Assembly: GCA_027257055.1 (NCBI GenBank)
Contig: JAPVLO010001000.1
Location: forward strand, 1 to 64,000
DNA length: 64,000 nt
DNA from: Cephalopachus bancanus
Lineage: Eukaryota > Chordata > Mammalia > Primates > Tarsiidae
Direction of reading: 5' to 3'
Position 1 is the first letter of the stretch. Each line of letters opens with the position of its first letter. The notes under the pieces are model-generated. The model ran no database searches, had not been told where the DNA came from, and saw nothing but the letters and a program-made list of their open reading frames with translations. Shown piece after piece: positions 54,379-64,000 of this stretch. The position numbers were made by a program, and so were the translations under genes.

Positions 54379-55230
54379 AGCCTGAACAATATATTTATTA
54401 AGCCCTTATTATGAGTCAAGCCCCATGTTAGTTAGTGGGGATGAGAAAGTGAAAAAGATGTAGTTCCTACATTTGAGGAGCTCATGGTCAGGCAGGAGAT
54501 CCAGATGACTTATGATACAGTGTAATTTCAAAGGAGAGAAGATTTTAGGGCTGGAAGGAATCATAAAGTCCACCTTAGCCAATTCATGTCCAGAGAGGGG
54601 AAGAGAGAGAGAACAGTGGTCCCACAGCTCATGGTGGAGCCACAGGGCCAGGCCCGTGCCCTTTCCATTGTATTCAACTGCCTCACTTTGGCTCTCTTCT
54701 GCTCAGCATGGGCCAAAAGCTGTGTTGCCAGATAGGATCTGCTAGGGTATATGAGGGAACCAGACCTTATCTCTCCTCCCTGCAATCAGAGATTTGAAGA
54801 AAGAAAAAAGCAGCCTGATCTTGAGAACCACAAGAACAAGGGTGAGTGGTCTTTGAGAGGCCCAGCAGCCCCTTCACTAAGCAGAGAGAACTGGGAAGAC
54901 TAGAGTGATGTTGGCATGAGCGATTCAGAGGTGGAATTAAAAACTTTTGTTCTGGCATTGGTGCCTGGACTCTCTGTTCCAGACTAATGTCCTTTTGTCT
55001 TCTTTCAAGGCCCAGATTACTCTGTATTCCCTTTTTCAAGACTTTCCTTGATTATATCAACCCAGAGTGCCTCTGCAGTCTTGTATCTCCTGGGACTTCT
55101 TGTTGGGGAGACACATGAACCCCCCCTTTTGCAATTTATGCTAAGAGGGACAGAGCAGGGCTTTAAAGACCTAGGGGTTTGGAATCAAACAAGCCCTTCC
55201 AGGCCGGGCTCTGCCACAAAACAGCTGTTT
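54379..55230. other. Unassigned intergenic DNA
   Basis: Possible MIR/L2 traces at 54390-54480. No gene seen. Confidence 0.4.
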
Positions 55231-55345
55231 CACTTCTCAAGTCTCCCTTTCCTTGGCTGTAAAATGGGGATAATAATAGTGCCACCCTCATTTGGTGGTT
55301 GTGAGGGCTGGAAGAGCATGTTAAGCACGGAGGAAGCTATCCATA
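55195..55345 (+). repeat. MIR fragment
   Basis: GCTGTAAAATGGGGATAATA and GGTTGTGAGGGCTGG. Confidence 0.85.
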
Positions 55346-55779
55346 AAAGGCCACCGTTGTTATCATAGTGTCCAAGTGGCTGTAGCCCCGGCTCCTCTTC
55401 CCAACTTGGGAGTTTCCTGCCGGCCGGCCGAGGCAGCCACCAGGTTGCCTCATCGTTCTCCCCCACCGCACAGATGCCAACGACAGGAAGAGGGAATGGT
55501 TGGTCTCCGGGAGGAGAGGTATCGGTAGGGAAGGTGCGACCCTACATCCTCCCGTCTTGGAAGAGAGGGAGACAGGACTTGACTTCAGATTTTAAAGGGA
55601 ACAGACAGTAGGCTTCCAAGCCCCACCCTTCCTAGACCTGAAGTCAGAAGTCATGGGTTGTAAGCCCGACTCAGGGATAACTCGCTCCGGGGGACCGTGG
55701 GCAGGTCCTTTTTCAGCCTTGAGGCTCCGTTGCCTCGTGCGCTTCCAGGGGGTCTCGTGGCCTCCTCCTGGGTGGCGAC

Positions 55780-56240
55780 GGAGGCAGAGCAGCCGGATGC
55801 CGGTTCCCGGGCTTTGAGAACGTGGCCCAGCGGCACGGCGCCGCGGGCGGGGGCCGGGGAGGGGGCGGGGGCCGGCCAGCGGGCGAGGGGATTGGCTGGA
55901 GGCGGGGCAGCGGGGCTCCGGGATTGGCCGGATCCGAGAGGGCGGGCCGAGCCTTTAAGAGGCGCGGAGGGGGCGTGCGGCGGAGTGCGTGCCTCGCCTG
56001 CCTGCCGGTCGCGTCTGCCAGTGCTCGGCGACCGTGGCGGCGGCGGGCGGCTGCGACGGGAGCCCGGGGGAGCGGAGGCCCGCGGAGCAGAGGAGCGTCC
56101 CGGCGTCCCGGTCCCAGGCGGCGTGGCCCGCGGGTCATGGCCAAAGGCGAGGGCGCCGAGAGCGGCTCCGCGACGGGGCTGCTGCCCACCGGCATCCTCC
56201 AAGTCAGTGAACGGCCGGCCCAGGTGAAGGTGAGGGCCTG
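55780..56240 (+). promoter_or_regulatory. MFSD2A: CpG-rich promoter of MFSD2A
   Basis: Dense CpG. GC boxes (GGGGGCGGGG at 55861), two inverted CCAAT boxes (ATTGG at 55891 and 55923) and a TATA-like CTTTAAGAGG (55952-55961) lie 175-250 bases upstream of the start codon. This suggests transcription begins near 55985. Confidence 0.75.
56137..56229 (+). CDS. MFSD2A: MFSD2A, coding exon 1
   Basis: MFSD2A is a major-facilitator-superfamily transporter that imports lysophosphatidylcholine with sodium across cell membranes, notably at the blood-brain barrier. It lies in the plasma membrane with 12 membrane helices. This exon encodes the cytosolic N-terminus, 31 residues beginning MAKGEGAESGSATG and ending ERPAQVK, with the donor GTGAGG at 56230 in phase 0. 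It matches the human N-terminus as I recall it, with few substitutions. The ATG context (GGGTCATGG) is fair. Exons 1-3 give 117 complete codons of a protein of about 530-543 residues. The rest lies to the right of the window. Confidence 0.96.
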
Positions 56241-57590
56241 GCACCCCGAGTGGAGGGCGAGGGCTGGGGGTGGGCTGAGATGGAGGAAGGGGGGCGTCGG
56301 GGGATAGGCTTGGTCCGGGGACACTTGGGATGGCCGGCGACAGGCAGAAGGGGGCCTGGGGGTGCCCCGGGGGCAGAGCGTGATGGAGAGGGTCTGCGGG
56401 CGCCGGCGCCCCTCTTTGGGCACCTCCACTCCGCACCCTGCGGAGCGGCTCAGCCGGCAGCTCCACATGGTGCGCGGCTCTGCCTAGCGGGTTTCGGTTC
56501 TTCTGTGCTGAGCGGCTGCGGTCTGCCGCCCCGGAAGACCGAGAGACCCCAGACATCTGGGAACCCCCCCCCACTTGGTTCTCGTCTCTCGCCCCCCACC
56601 CCCAGCCCCTACTCTCGCGCCTCATCTCTGTAGCCAGGGCCGCTCAAGTTCATTCATAAGAACAAGGGCTCCCTCTTAAAGGAGCCGCATTCCTCAGGCG
56701 TTTGTGTGAGTGTGGGTGTTCGCGCGCACCGCGTTTGCACCTCTCGACCCCAGACCCCGGGACGTAACGAAAGACCAAATGAAATCAGGCGGCACCAGGA
56801 TGGGATCCTAGGCAATAGATATCTACTTGGGAGATTAATTTTATTAACTGTTCCTTGGAAGGAGCCCGGGTGAGCGATGACGCTGTTACTGTGTATGAGT
56901 AATCTCTCCTTTTCCTGGACAACCCCAGCCTCCTTCGTGCCTCACCAAGAGAAGGCCTAGTCCTGCACTTGGAGGCCTTTTCCTCCCTCTCCAGGGTCTC
57001 CTAGGAGCTGAGGGTGGGAATGGAAGGTGTGAGGTGGGAGGCACAGGGTAGGACAGCTCCTGGGTCAGCCTGAAGCTCTGCCTGCCTCCAGGGGCCAGGG
57101 ACTCCCTGAGACAGATGGAAGGAACAGCTGTGCCTGCAGCCAGCTAGGGTGGGCCTCTTCAGCAGTGAGAAGAGTTTTCTTACCAGTAGGCAGGTGGATC
57201 CTGGCCTCTGAGCCAGGGCGGGAGCCTGGGCTGGGTTCAGGCAGCTCTTTTCAGCAAGAGGATTTTCAGGTTGTGGCAGTTGGTGCCGGGTGGGGACAGG
57301 TCCACTGCTGGAGCATGTTCCCCTTCAGTGACTGGAAAAAAAGCAGTGGCTGAGGCCTTGGGAGGAGTTCTTTAGGGATGGTGGACTGATGGGTTTCCTC
57401 AGATTTGGGGGAGGGAGGTGGATTCCCTTTTTCCAGCTTCCTAAGAACAGAGAATACCTTTCTCTTTTCTTGTGGAAAGTGGAATCTCCTGGGTGGGAAC
57501 AAGGCAGGACAGTTACTCCTCCTGCCTCTGGAACCTTCTAGGATAGAGGCCAGAAGCTTGGGCCTCATTTTTTCATCCTTCTCTTCCCAG
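56230..57590 (+). other. MFSD2A: MFSD2A intron 1
   Basis: GT-AG intron of 1361 bp with no Alu. The first ~450 bases remain GC-rich. Confidence 0.9.
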
Positions 57591-57725
57591 AAGGAACCAA
57601 AGAAGAAGAAACAACAGTTGTCCATTTGCAACAAGCTTTGTTATGCAGTTGGAGGGGCCCCCTATCAGGTGACAGGCTGTGCCCTGGGTTTCTTCCTTCA
57701 GATCTACCTATTGGACGTGGCTCAG
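57591..57725 (+). CDS. MFSD2A: MFSD2A, coding exon 2
   Basis: 45 codons (residues 32-76), phase 0 at both ends. Acceptor CTTCTCTTCCCAG, donor GTAAGT. It starts KEPKKKKQQLS, a basic cytosolic stretch, then NKLCYAVGGAPYQVTGCALG into the first membrane helix (FFLQIYLL) and ends DVAQ. Gly/Pro-rich positions typical of the family's helix 1 are kept. Confidence 0.97.
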
Positions 57726-59227
57726 GTAAGTGGCCTGAGCTTTCCAGGGCTCCTCTAGCAGCCTGAGGTGAGAAAGACTAGGCACCCCTGGGTAGGTCCA
57801 CTTGGTTTTCCCCACCTTTGAATTGGGACCAGAACTCCCTACTTTGCTGCCTCTCAGAGTGACAGTGGATGAGAAATGAGAAAACTTGGGAAGGTGTCCA
57901 GGAGGAGAGTCTTTCTGTCCCAGGAGTCTTAACTGGAATGATCTGGCAACTCCTCCCTGCCTGGCAAGAGCAACAGAGCCTAGAGGAGTAGCCTGGAGGG
58001 GTAGGCCGTAGCATGAGGTGGGCAGGGCATGCTGATGATGTGGTTCTTAGAAGAGACTGGCACATGATGTCCCTGGCCGGAAGGCAGTCTTCTGGCTTGG
58101 CTTAGGGGTTGGCAGATATTGCCAGGCTTGTGGACAAGGTAAATCCTACTTTCACCTGAGAAGCAGAGGTGAGCAGAAGGGCCCTCAGGTGCTGGGCCAA
58201 GTTAGAGTGCCCCAGTACACAGGGTCTTTGACTGAGATGGGTGCTTAGGGTGAAGCAGAGCAGTTCTGTGCCCTGAGACTCCTTGGCCAGCAGGCTGGCA
58301 TCTCGAGAATTCACCCTGTCTGGAAGGAAGAGTGGGACGCTGAATAGCCATGACTACCAGGGCTCCTGCACTGGCCGGCTTCTCTGTGTAGCATCTGACT
58401 TGGCAAGCAGGGCGTCTTAGTTGTATCCATTTACAGGTAGGGAACGCTGAGCCCCAGGTAACGACAAATGACTTCATTCAGTAGCCAGTTTTCGAGCAAC
58501 TCCTATGGGCTGGGCTCTGAGGTGGGTGTAGGTATGAGGAACCCACAATTAAAGTGTGAAACTCCATTGTGATGAGTGTTACAGCTGGGAAGGGAGATCT
58601 GATGGGGGAGACTACAGCATGGGAGAGAATACCTATTTCCCAGAGCAATAGCATTAGCAGGGCTTTGCTGGCTGAAGAGGAGTCCAGAGAATCTGTCTTT
58701 AGAGCCTAGAGAGCTTGAGGGAAGGGGGACAGCTTGAGTGGGTAGTGGCCTAGCACTTTGTAAAATGCATCTATGGACTACTTTTTCCACATCTAAGGTA
58801 GAGCTTAGCTTGTAAAATAGAGATCATAATTCCCATTATACAGATGGGGAAACTGATGCCCACTGTGGTCACCTAGTGAAGACTCATTGTGATATCAGGT
58901 GGTCAGGGGCTTGGGCTGTGAGAGGGAGGGAAGGGAGTGTTTCTGGATTCACTGGAATTGATGGGAATGTTTTCTAGGGCAGTGGAGGGGAGGAAATAAG
59001 GGGATAGATCTGGGAACGCCTCTGAGGAGGCACACAGCGCTACTGTTATAATACGAACGCTATTGTCATTAACGAGGCAAGTGAAGATGTTTAAGGCCCA
59101 CGTGGAAACAGCACAGGGTCTCAAGGACCTGGCTGAGACAGGGAGGCAGCCTCTACTTTTGCCAGCCAATGAGGGTGGAGGTGAGTAGAAGGCTGAGGGA
59201 GTTATCTTTTGCCTCTTCCCATCCTAG
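57726..59227 (+). other. MFSD2A: MFSD2A intron 2
   Basis: 1502 bp GT-AG intron. A MIR trace at about 58780-58880 (AGATGGGGAAACTGATGCCC); no Alu. Confidence 0.9.
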
Positions 59228-59352
59228 GTGGACCCTTTCTCAGCCTCCATCATCCTGTTTGTGGGCCGAGCCTGGGATGCCTTCACAGACCCCCTGGTGG
59301 GCTTCTGCATTAGCAAATCTTCCTGGACCCGCCTGGGGCGCCTCATGCCCTG
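59228..59352 (+). CDS. MFSD2A: MFSD2A, coding exon 3
   Basis: 41 codons plus two bases (residues 77-117, Trp118 split by the intron). Acceptor CCCATCCTAG, donor GTGAGT. It carries helix 2 with the sodium-site aspartates: Asp93 and Asp97 fall in GRAWDAFTDPLVG, the same numbering as human. Differences from the human sequence I recall include Asp78 (human Gly) and Ser/Arg changes in the SKSSWTRLG loop. The exon ends at GRLMPW. Exon 4 is not found in the remaining 4.6 kb. Confidence 0.97.
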
Positions 59353-59689
59353 GTGAGTGGAAGAGGCTCCTATGAGGTGGCAGAAGGCGGAGCTTCCAGC
59401 ATATCTGCCCCTTGGTCCTTCCATCTGGCTTGTCACAGGCCGGGTGAAGTGGTGGTGAGGAGAAGGAATGACGCAAAGCCCAAGGGTGTCGAAACCCCAT
59501 CTGCGGCCTCAGCTGCCCTGAACACGGGCATTGGGACACCCAGTCATTTCGTTCCTGGGCTCCCAGCCCAGGCTCCATTGCTCCCCAAGGTCCACTCTCT
59601 TCCTTTGGTGAGGCTAGAATTCTGATTTCTCCCACTGAGTCACTTCCCATGGTAGCAGAAGTGGTACTTCAGAGTGGTTGAGAGGTTGC

Positions 59690-59855
59690 ACTCTGGAGGC
59701 AGACTGCTCAAGTTTGAGTACTTACTGTTTAGAGCTGTGCAACCTTGAACAAGTCACTTAACATCTCTGAGCCTCAAGTTTCTTCATCTGTAAAATGGAG
59801 ATAATAATTATGCCTATCTCACAGAAATGTGGTGAGGATTTACAAAAAAATTTTT
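59690..59855 (+). repeat. MIR, nearly full length, interrupted by an Alu
   Basis: CACTCTGGAGGCAGACTGCT and TTCTTCATCTGTAAAATGG. The end resumes at about 60137 with GCTCAGAGCAGTGTCTGGC. Confidence 0.9.
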
Positions 59856-60136
59856 TTTGAGCTGGAGTTTCACTCTGTCACCCAGGCTGGAGTGTAGTGC
59901 CATGATCACGGCTCACAGCCTCCATCTTTTGGGCTCAGGTGATCCTTCTGTCTCAGCCTCCCAAGTAGTTGGGACTACAGGTCTGTGCCACCACACCTGG
60001 CTAATTTCTTGATTATTTTTGTAGAGATGAGGTCTTGCTATGTTGTCTAGGCTGTTCTCAAACTCCTGGGCTCAAGGAATCCTACCTTGGCCTCCCAAAG
60101 GGCTGGAATTACAGGTATGAGCCACCACGCCCAGGC
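59856..60136 (-). mobile_element. Alu inserted in MIR
   Basis: Antisense, GAGCTGGAGTTTCACTCTG to CCACCACGCCCAGGC. Confidence 0.9.
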
Positions 60137-60499
60137 ACATTTACATATATATTGCTCAGAGCAGTGTCTGGCATAATTCTGCTTCATAGATTTGATACTA
60201 AAATGTCAAACCGTGCTTGGGACACTAAGTATTGTGATGATTACATCAGGAAAGCTCAGCAGGAACTCCACTGGCATGCGGTAACTAGAATAGGCCACAA
60301 CCAGGAGCCTGGGAATAGACCTCAGGCCCCGCCTGCTACAGCTGGGACTCCTTGTGGGACCCTGCTGACAGCTTAGTGACATATAACTTGGCACTGCTTC
60401 AGGGTAGCTCCTGGTAGAGCAGGGTGAGAGGGTAATACTGGAAGTGGGGTAGCAGACCCATAACCTTTGGCACCTGGGATAAAATAAGCTACCTTTTCC

Positions 60500-61070
60500 C
60501 TTGGCCCAAAGCCTGCACTACTCAGCCCCAGATCAGACAGCAAGAGAGACACACAGGACAAGCTGTCAGGCCGGGGCTCTGGTTCCCTCCAGGACATCCT
60601 GCTTCAGGGGGTGGAGGGGTATACCCCTTTCATCTCCAGCCCATCCAGGCTTAAGTGGGCGCCTTCCTGCCCCAGGGGTGCCCATACCTGGTCTCCGGCC
60701 TTCAAAGCTCTTCCCACAGGCCCTGCCCCCCGACAGCTTCCTTTCCCACGAGGCCCCCCACCCACCCCAACCCTGCCAGCCCCTGGCTAAGACCCAGGTT
60801 GGAGCCTTTGATCCAGGCTTCAGGGCTGGGGGCAGGACAGCCTGCCTTACCTGGGCAGGCAGCTCAGGGCTCCCTGGGTGCCAGCGCGTGAGGCTTGGCT
60901 CTGTGCCTGCCTCCTGGCAGCCAGTGGAAGGCGGGGCTTTGCTACCGCATCTCCTCATGAGGCCCAGCCAATGGGAGGCAGCTGTTGTGCCCGCCACACG
61001 AGGGCCGGGTTACTCTCAGTCACACTGTGTTGCTCAGCTGCTTATGAGCAGAGGATGGCATGTTGACGAA
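60500..61070. promoter_or_regulatory. GC-rich intronic block, possible regulatory element
   Basis: Repeat-free, GC-rich DNA with an inverted-type CCAAT (CAGCCAATGGGAGG near 60966). It could be an internal promoter or enhancer; this is only an inference from composition. Confidence 0.3.
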
Positions 61071-61820
61071 GGCTGACGAGGAACTCTTGTTCTCTGAGGA
61101 GAGACACGGATTGGGAGGGCTAGAGGAGAGCTGAGCAGGCCTTCCCTTTGAGGGGTAGGATCTGAGGGACTTTTGCTGGGCAGGTGTGGCTGCCAGCTTG
61201 GGGAAGTTGCTGGGGGCCCTTCAGGCTGGTTTCTGATTGAGCAGGTGTCTGCTTGTGTCTGGTGGTGTCTGTGTCTGAGTGCATATGGGATGGCTCTGAG
61301 CTGAGGACTGTCATGTGTATAGTCTTCACATCTCTACCACATTTAGGACCTGGGCCCCTCCTCAGGCCTGGAGGAAAAGGCTAGGCCTGTCAGGGTTCCA
61401 AAGCCTTGTGACCCTCTTTCCTCCCAGGTGTCAGGGAAGCCCCTACCTTTAAATCCTCTCCTTCAAACCAGGAAGACCTTGACATTCACTTTCCCTGAAG
61501 TTTCCAAGGCCACCTGTGAGAGGTAGGATGTCAGCAGGGTCCCACTAGGAGGCCAAGATACAGCCAACTGAGCTGGAGGTCTGATTCCCAGCCTGGGGCT
61601 CTCCACAGCAGTCTTGGCTGTGGCCTGTACTAGTTACCACATGCCAGCTCTCCTGCCAAGCTTCCCTGATGTGATCAGCACAGCACTTAGTCTCCCAAGC
61701 ACTGTTTGTCATTTTAGTATTAACTTATTTAAGTCCCAAATTTACTTCAACCCTTTGAAGTAGAACCAAAGTACTTCAGTGGCCTTTAAGTAATTCTGTT
61801 TCTTCTCCCATCTCATCCCC
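61071..61820. other. Unique-looking intronic DNA
   Basis: Nothing recognised. Confidence 0.45.
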
Positions 61821-61829
61821 TAATTCCAC

Positions 61830-62105
61830 CTCCTTGATCCCTGCACTCTAGCCCTATCGGCCTTGCTGTTCCTCAGGCCTGCCTGGCACGCTCCTGCCTA
61901 AGGACCTTTGCACCGACTATCCCCCTTGGCCAGCACACTCTTGCCTCAGATGTCTGCAAGGCCAACGCCCTCCTCTCATTCAAGCCTTGGCACAGATGCC
62001 ACCCGAGGCCTGCCCTGCCTACCTGGTTATGAATCGCACCCCTATTCTAATCCCCTGTGGCCTACTTTATTTCTTTTTCTCCATAGCACTTACCTTCCAA
62101 CACAT
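61830..62105 (+). repeat. L2-like LINE relic
   Basis: CTCAGGCCTGCCTGGCACG, AGGACCTTTGCACCGACTAT and CCATAGCACTTACCTTCCAA are typical of L2 3' ends. Confidence 0.7.
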
Positions 62106-62184
62106 TTGTAACCTTTTTGTAAAACTGTAGTAAAATAGATGAAACACAAAATTTACCATTATAGCCATTAACTTTTTAAAAATT

Positions 62185-62305
62185 TTTTTTAAGAGACAGG
62201 ATCTCACTGTGTTCCCCAGTCTGTACTCAAACATCTAGGCTTAAGCGATTCTCTCACCTCAGCTTCCTAATAACTGGGACTACAGGCACACAGCACTGTG
62301 CCCCA
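62185..62305 (-). mobile_element. Alu monomer in the L1 relic
   Basis: AGAGACAGGATCTCACTGTG to CAGCACTGTGCCCC. Confidence 0.78.
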
Positions 62306-62542
62306 CCATTATAATTGTTTTTAAGTGCACAGTTCAGTGGCATTCAGTACGTTCACATTGTTGTACAACCATCACCACCATGCATCTCTAGAACTTTTTC
62401 ATCTTCCAAACTGAAACTCTGTATCCATTAACTCCCCATTCTCCTCTCCCTCTGGCCCCTGGTAACCACCATTCAACTTTCTGTCTCTATGAATTTGACC
62501 ACTGCTGGTACTTCATAAGTGAAATTATACAATATTTGACTT

Positions 62543-62829
62543 TTTTTGAGTCAGAGTCTCACCCCATCACCCAGGCTGGAGTACAGTGGCATGATCATGG
62601 CTTGCCACAGCCTCGACCTCCTCGGCTCAGGCGACACTTTAGTCTCAGCTTCCTGAGTACCTGGGACTATGACATGTGCCACCATGTCCTGATAATTTTT
62701 TGATTCTTTGTAGAGACAAGGTCTTGCTATGTTGCCCAGGCTGGTCTTGAACTCCTGGGTTCAAGCATTCCTCCAGTTCAGCCTCCCAAAGTGCTGGGAT
62801 TTATAGGTGTGAGCTACTGTGTCTAGCCC
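62543..62829 (-). mobile_element. Alu in the L1 relic
   Basis: Flanks CAATATTTGAC / CAATATCTGTC. Confidence 0.9.
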
Positions 62830-62944
62830 AATATCTGTCTTTTGTGTCTGGCTTATTTCACTTCTGTGTTGTAGCATGCATCAAAATTTTATTCCTTTTT
62901 TAGGTTGAATAATACATATATAACTTTTGAATTATGTTTGTTTT

Positions 62945-63235
62945 TTCTGTTCAGCAACTGGAATGTAAATTCCACAAGGGCAATGATATTTTGTCTGTTC
63001 TATTCACTGATTATATCCAAAGTAATTAGAGTAGTGCCCAGCACACAGTTAGCACTTAATAAATATTTCTTGAGTAAATGTTGAGTATAAGTTATGTACT
63101 ATGACTGTTCTCATTTTACAGATGAGGAAATGAGCCTCAGATAATTTAAATAACTTGCTCAAGACTGAGTTATGTATAGTTAGTTGGTAGAGCCAGAACT
63201 GGATCTCAAAGTGTGGCTTGAAAGGTCTTTCTCTC
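62945..63235. repeat. L2/MIR 3'-end fragments
   Basis: AGCACTTAATAAATATTTCT (L2-like end), then antisense MIR (CAGATGAGGAAATGAGCCTC). Confidence 0.7.
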
Positions 63236-63239
63236 TCTC

Positions 63240-63551
63240 CCTTTTTTTTTTTTTTTTTTGAGGCAGCATCTCTCTCTCTCTCTCTCTTTGTTGCCCAGGT
63301 TGGAGTACAGTGACACAATCACAGTTCACTGCAGCCCCGACCTCCTAGCCTCAAATGCCTCTCACCTCAGCCTCCCAAGTAGCTAACACTACAGGTGCGT
63401 GCCACCATACCCAGCTAATTTTTTTTCTTTTTGTAGAGACAGAATCTTACTATATTGCCGAGGCTGGTCTTGAACTCCTAGGCTCAACTGAGCCTCTCAT
63501 CTTGGCCTCTAAAGTGCTAGGATTACAGGCATGAGCCACCATGCCTGGCCT
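63240..63551 (-). mobile_element. Alu with (CT)n in the right arm
   Basis: T-run, GAGGCAGCATCTCTCTCTCT, ending CACCATGCCTGGCC. Confidence 0.88.
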
Positions 63552-64000
63552 TGAAAGGCCTTTCTCTTAACCACTGTATCCTGCTGCCTTTTGTACTGGT
63601 GTCATGAGTTGGTCTGTCCTGAGGTCTAACCCCTTGTGATAGTGCAGAACTCATATGGAGGAAGATGCTTGCCCCGTCATTGTCCCCGTAGCAGCCCAGT
63701 CCTCCCACATGGCCCCTGCATTCTCCTTCACCTGTATTGCCCTCCATCCTTGCTTCCCTGTGTGTGCCTGGGGGGTGTGTGCAGTTAATGAATGTGCACG
63801 TGTGAGAACACAATGTTTGGGGCTCCTTCTCCCTGCCTCCTTGTCCTGCTACCTGAAGTCTTGGCCTCCATTCTCAGCTCCCACAGCCCGTAGGAAGCCG
63901 CTGCCTTTGGAGCCCTAGCTCCTGGCAAGATGTGAATGAAACTCAGGGTCTGACCTCATGATCCACATACAGGATTTCAGTCCAGGGACCCAGTTCCAGT

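Larger units (their letters stand above)
62106..62935 (-). mobile_element. Old L1 ORF2/3'UTR relic, antisense, split by two Alus
   Basis: AGTGCACAGTTCAGTGGCAT, CAACCATCACCACCATGCAT and GTCTGGCTTATTTCACTTC are classic L1 antisense segments. No intact frame. Confidence 0.85.
59353..64000 (+). other. MFSD2A: MFSD2A intron 3 (partial)
   Basis: At least 4.6 kb. It contains four Alu or Alu-monomer insertions, MIR, L2 and L1 fossils and otherwise unique DNA. No coding exon was recognised. Confidence 0.88.

Noticed and set aside
55651..56625. 324-codon minus-strand open frame
   Set aside because: It lies antisense to the MFSD2A promoter and exon 1 in CpG-rich DNA, where stops are rare. Its composition is Pro/Arg/Ala-rich with no domain.
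60501..61076. 191-codon frame in MFSD2A intron 3
   Set aside because: GC-rich intronic DNA with a competing frame on the other strand; low complexity and no motif.

Overview
The window is primate nuclear DNA. It carries about 90 dimeric, 7SL-derived Alu elements plus MIR, L2 and L1 fossils, spliced genes and retropseudogenes. The abundant young Alu is not the human-type S/Y form. Its left arm reads GGCTCAGCCTGTAATCCC (the usual CACG is shortened), the linker carries CTACAATAAATCAAAAAATT, the right arm has GGAAGGCTGAGGCGGAAGG, and the 3' end is GACTCCAACTC. I infer a non-anthropoid primate, most likely a tarsier, but the sequence alone does not prove it. The gene order matches human 1p34: MYCL on the minus strand, a repeat-filled intergenic stretch, then MFSD2A on the plus strand.

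Layout. (1) 1-1250: CpG-rich 5' end of MYCL on the minus strand: promoter, first exon, intron 1 and the first main coding exon (31-535). The bHLH-zipper exon lies beyond the left edge. (2) 1.25-55.4 kb: gene-poor intergenic DNA filled with nested Alus. It holds three retropseudogenes: U6 snRNA (7273-7387), TPM3 (8933-11020) and RPL21 (17112-18127, split by Alu sequence). It also holds an antisense ERV-L-like pol/RNase H relic (46.57-47.4 kb), two poly(A)-tailed retrocopies of an LTR-like transcript (39.88 and 49.64 kb), a 3-copy local repeat (33.9-36.4 kb), a ~1 kb repeat in two copies (43.97 and 52.3 kb) and an inverted duplication (47.5-49.05 kb). (3) 55.8-64 kb: CpG-rich MFSD2A promoter, coding exons 1-3 (56137-56229, 57591-57725, 59228-59352) and intron 3, which runs off the right edge. 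Alu density falls sharply here.

The two genes do not share a pathway: MYCL encodes a Myc-family transcription factor and MFSD2A a sodium-dependent lysophosphatidylcholine transporter. I saw no novel multigene system. The interest is in genome archaeology (nested insertions with readable target-site duplications, empty sites inside duplicates) and in an in-frame N-terminal extension of L-Myc read from exon 1. Repeat boundaries were read by eye and are good to a few bases, or tens of bases for old elements.
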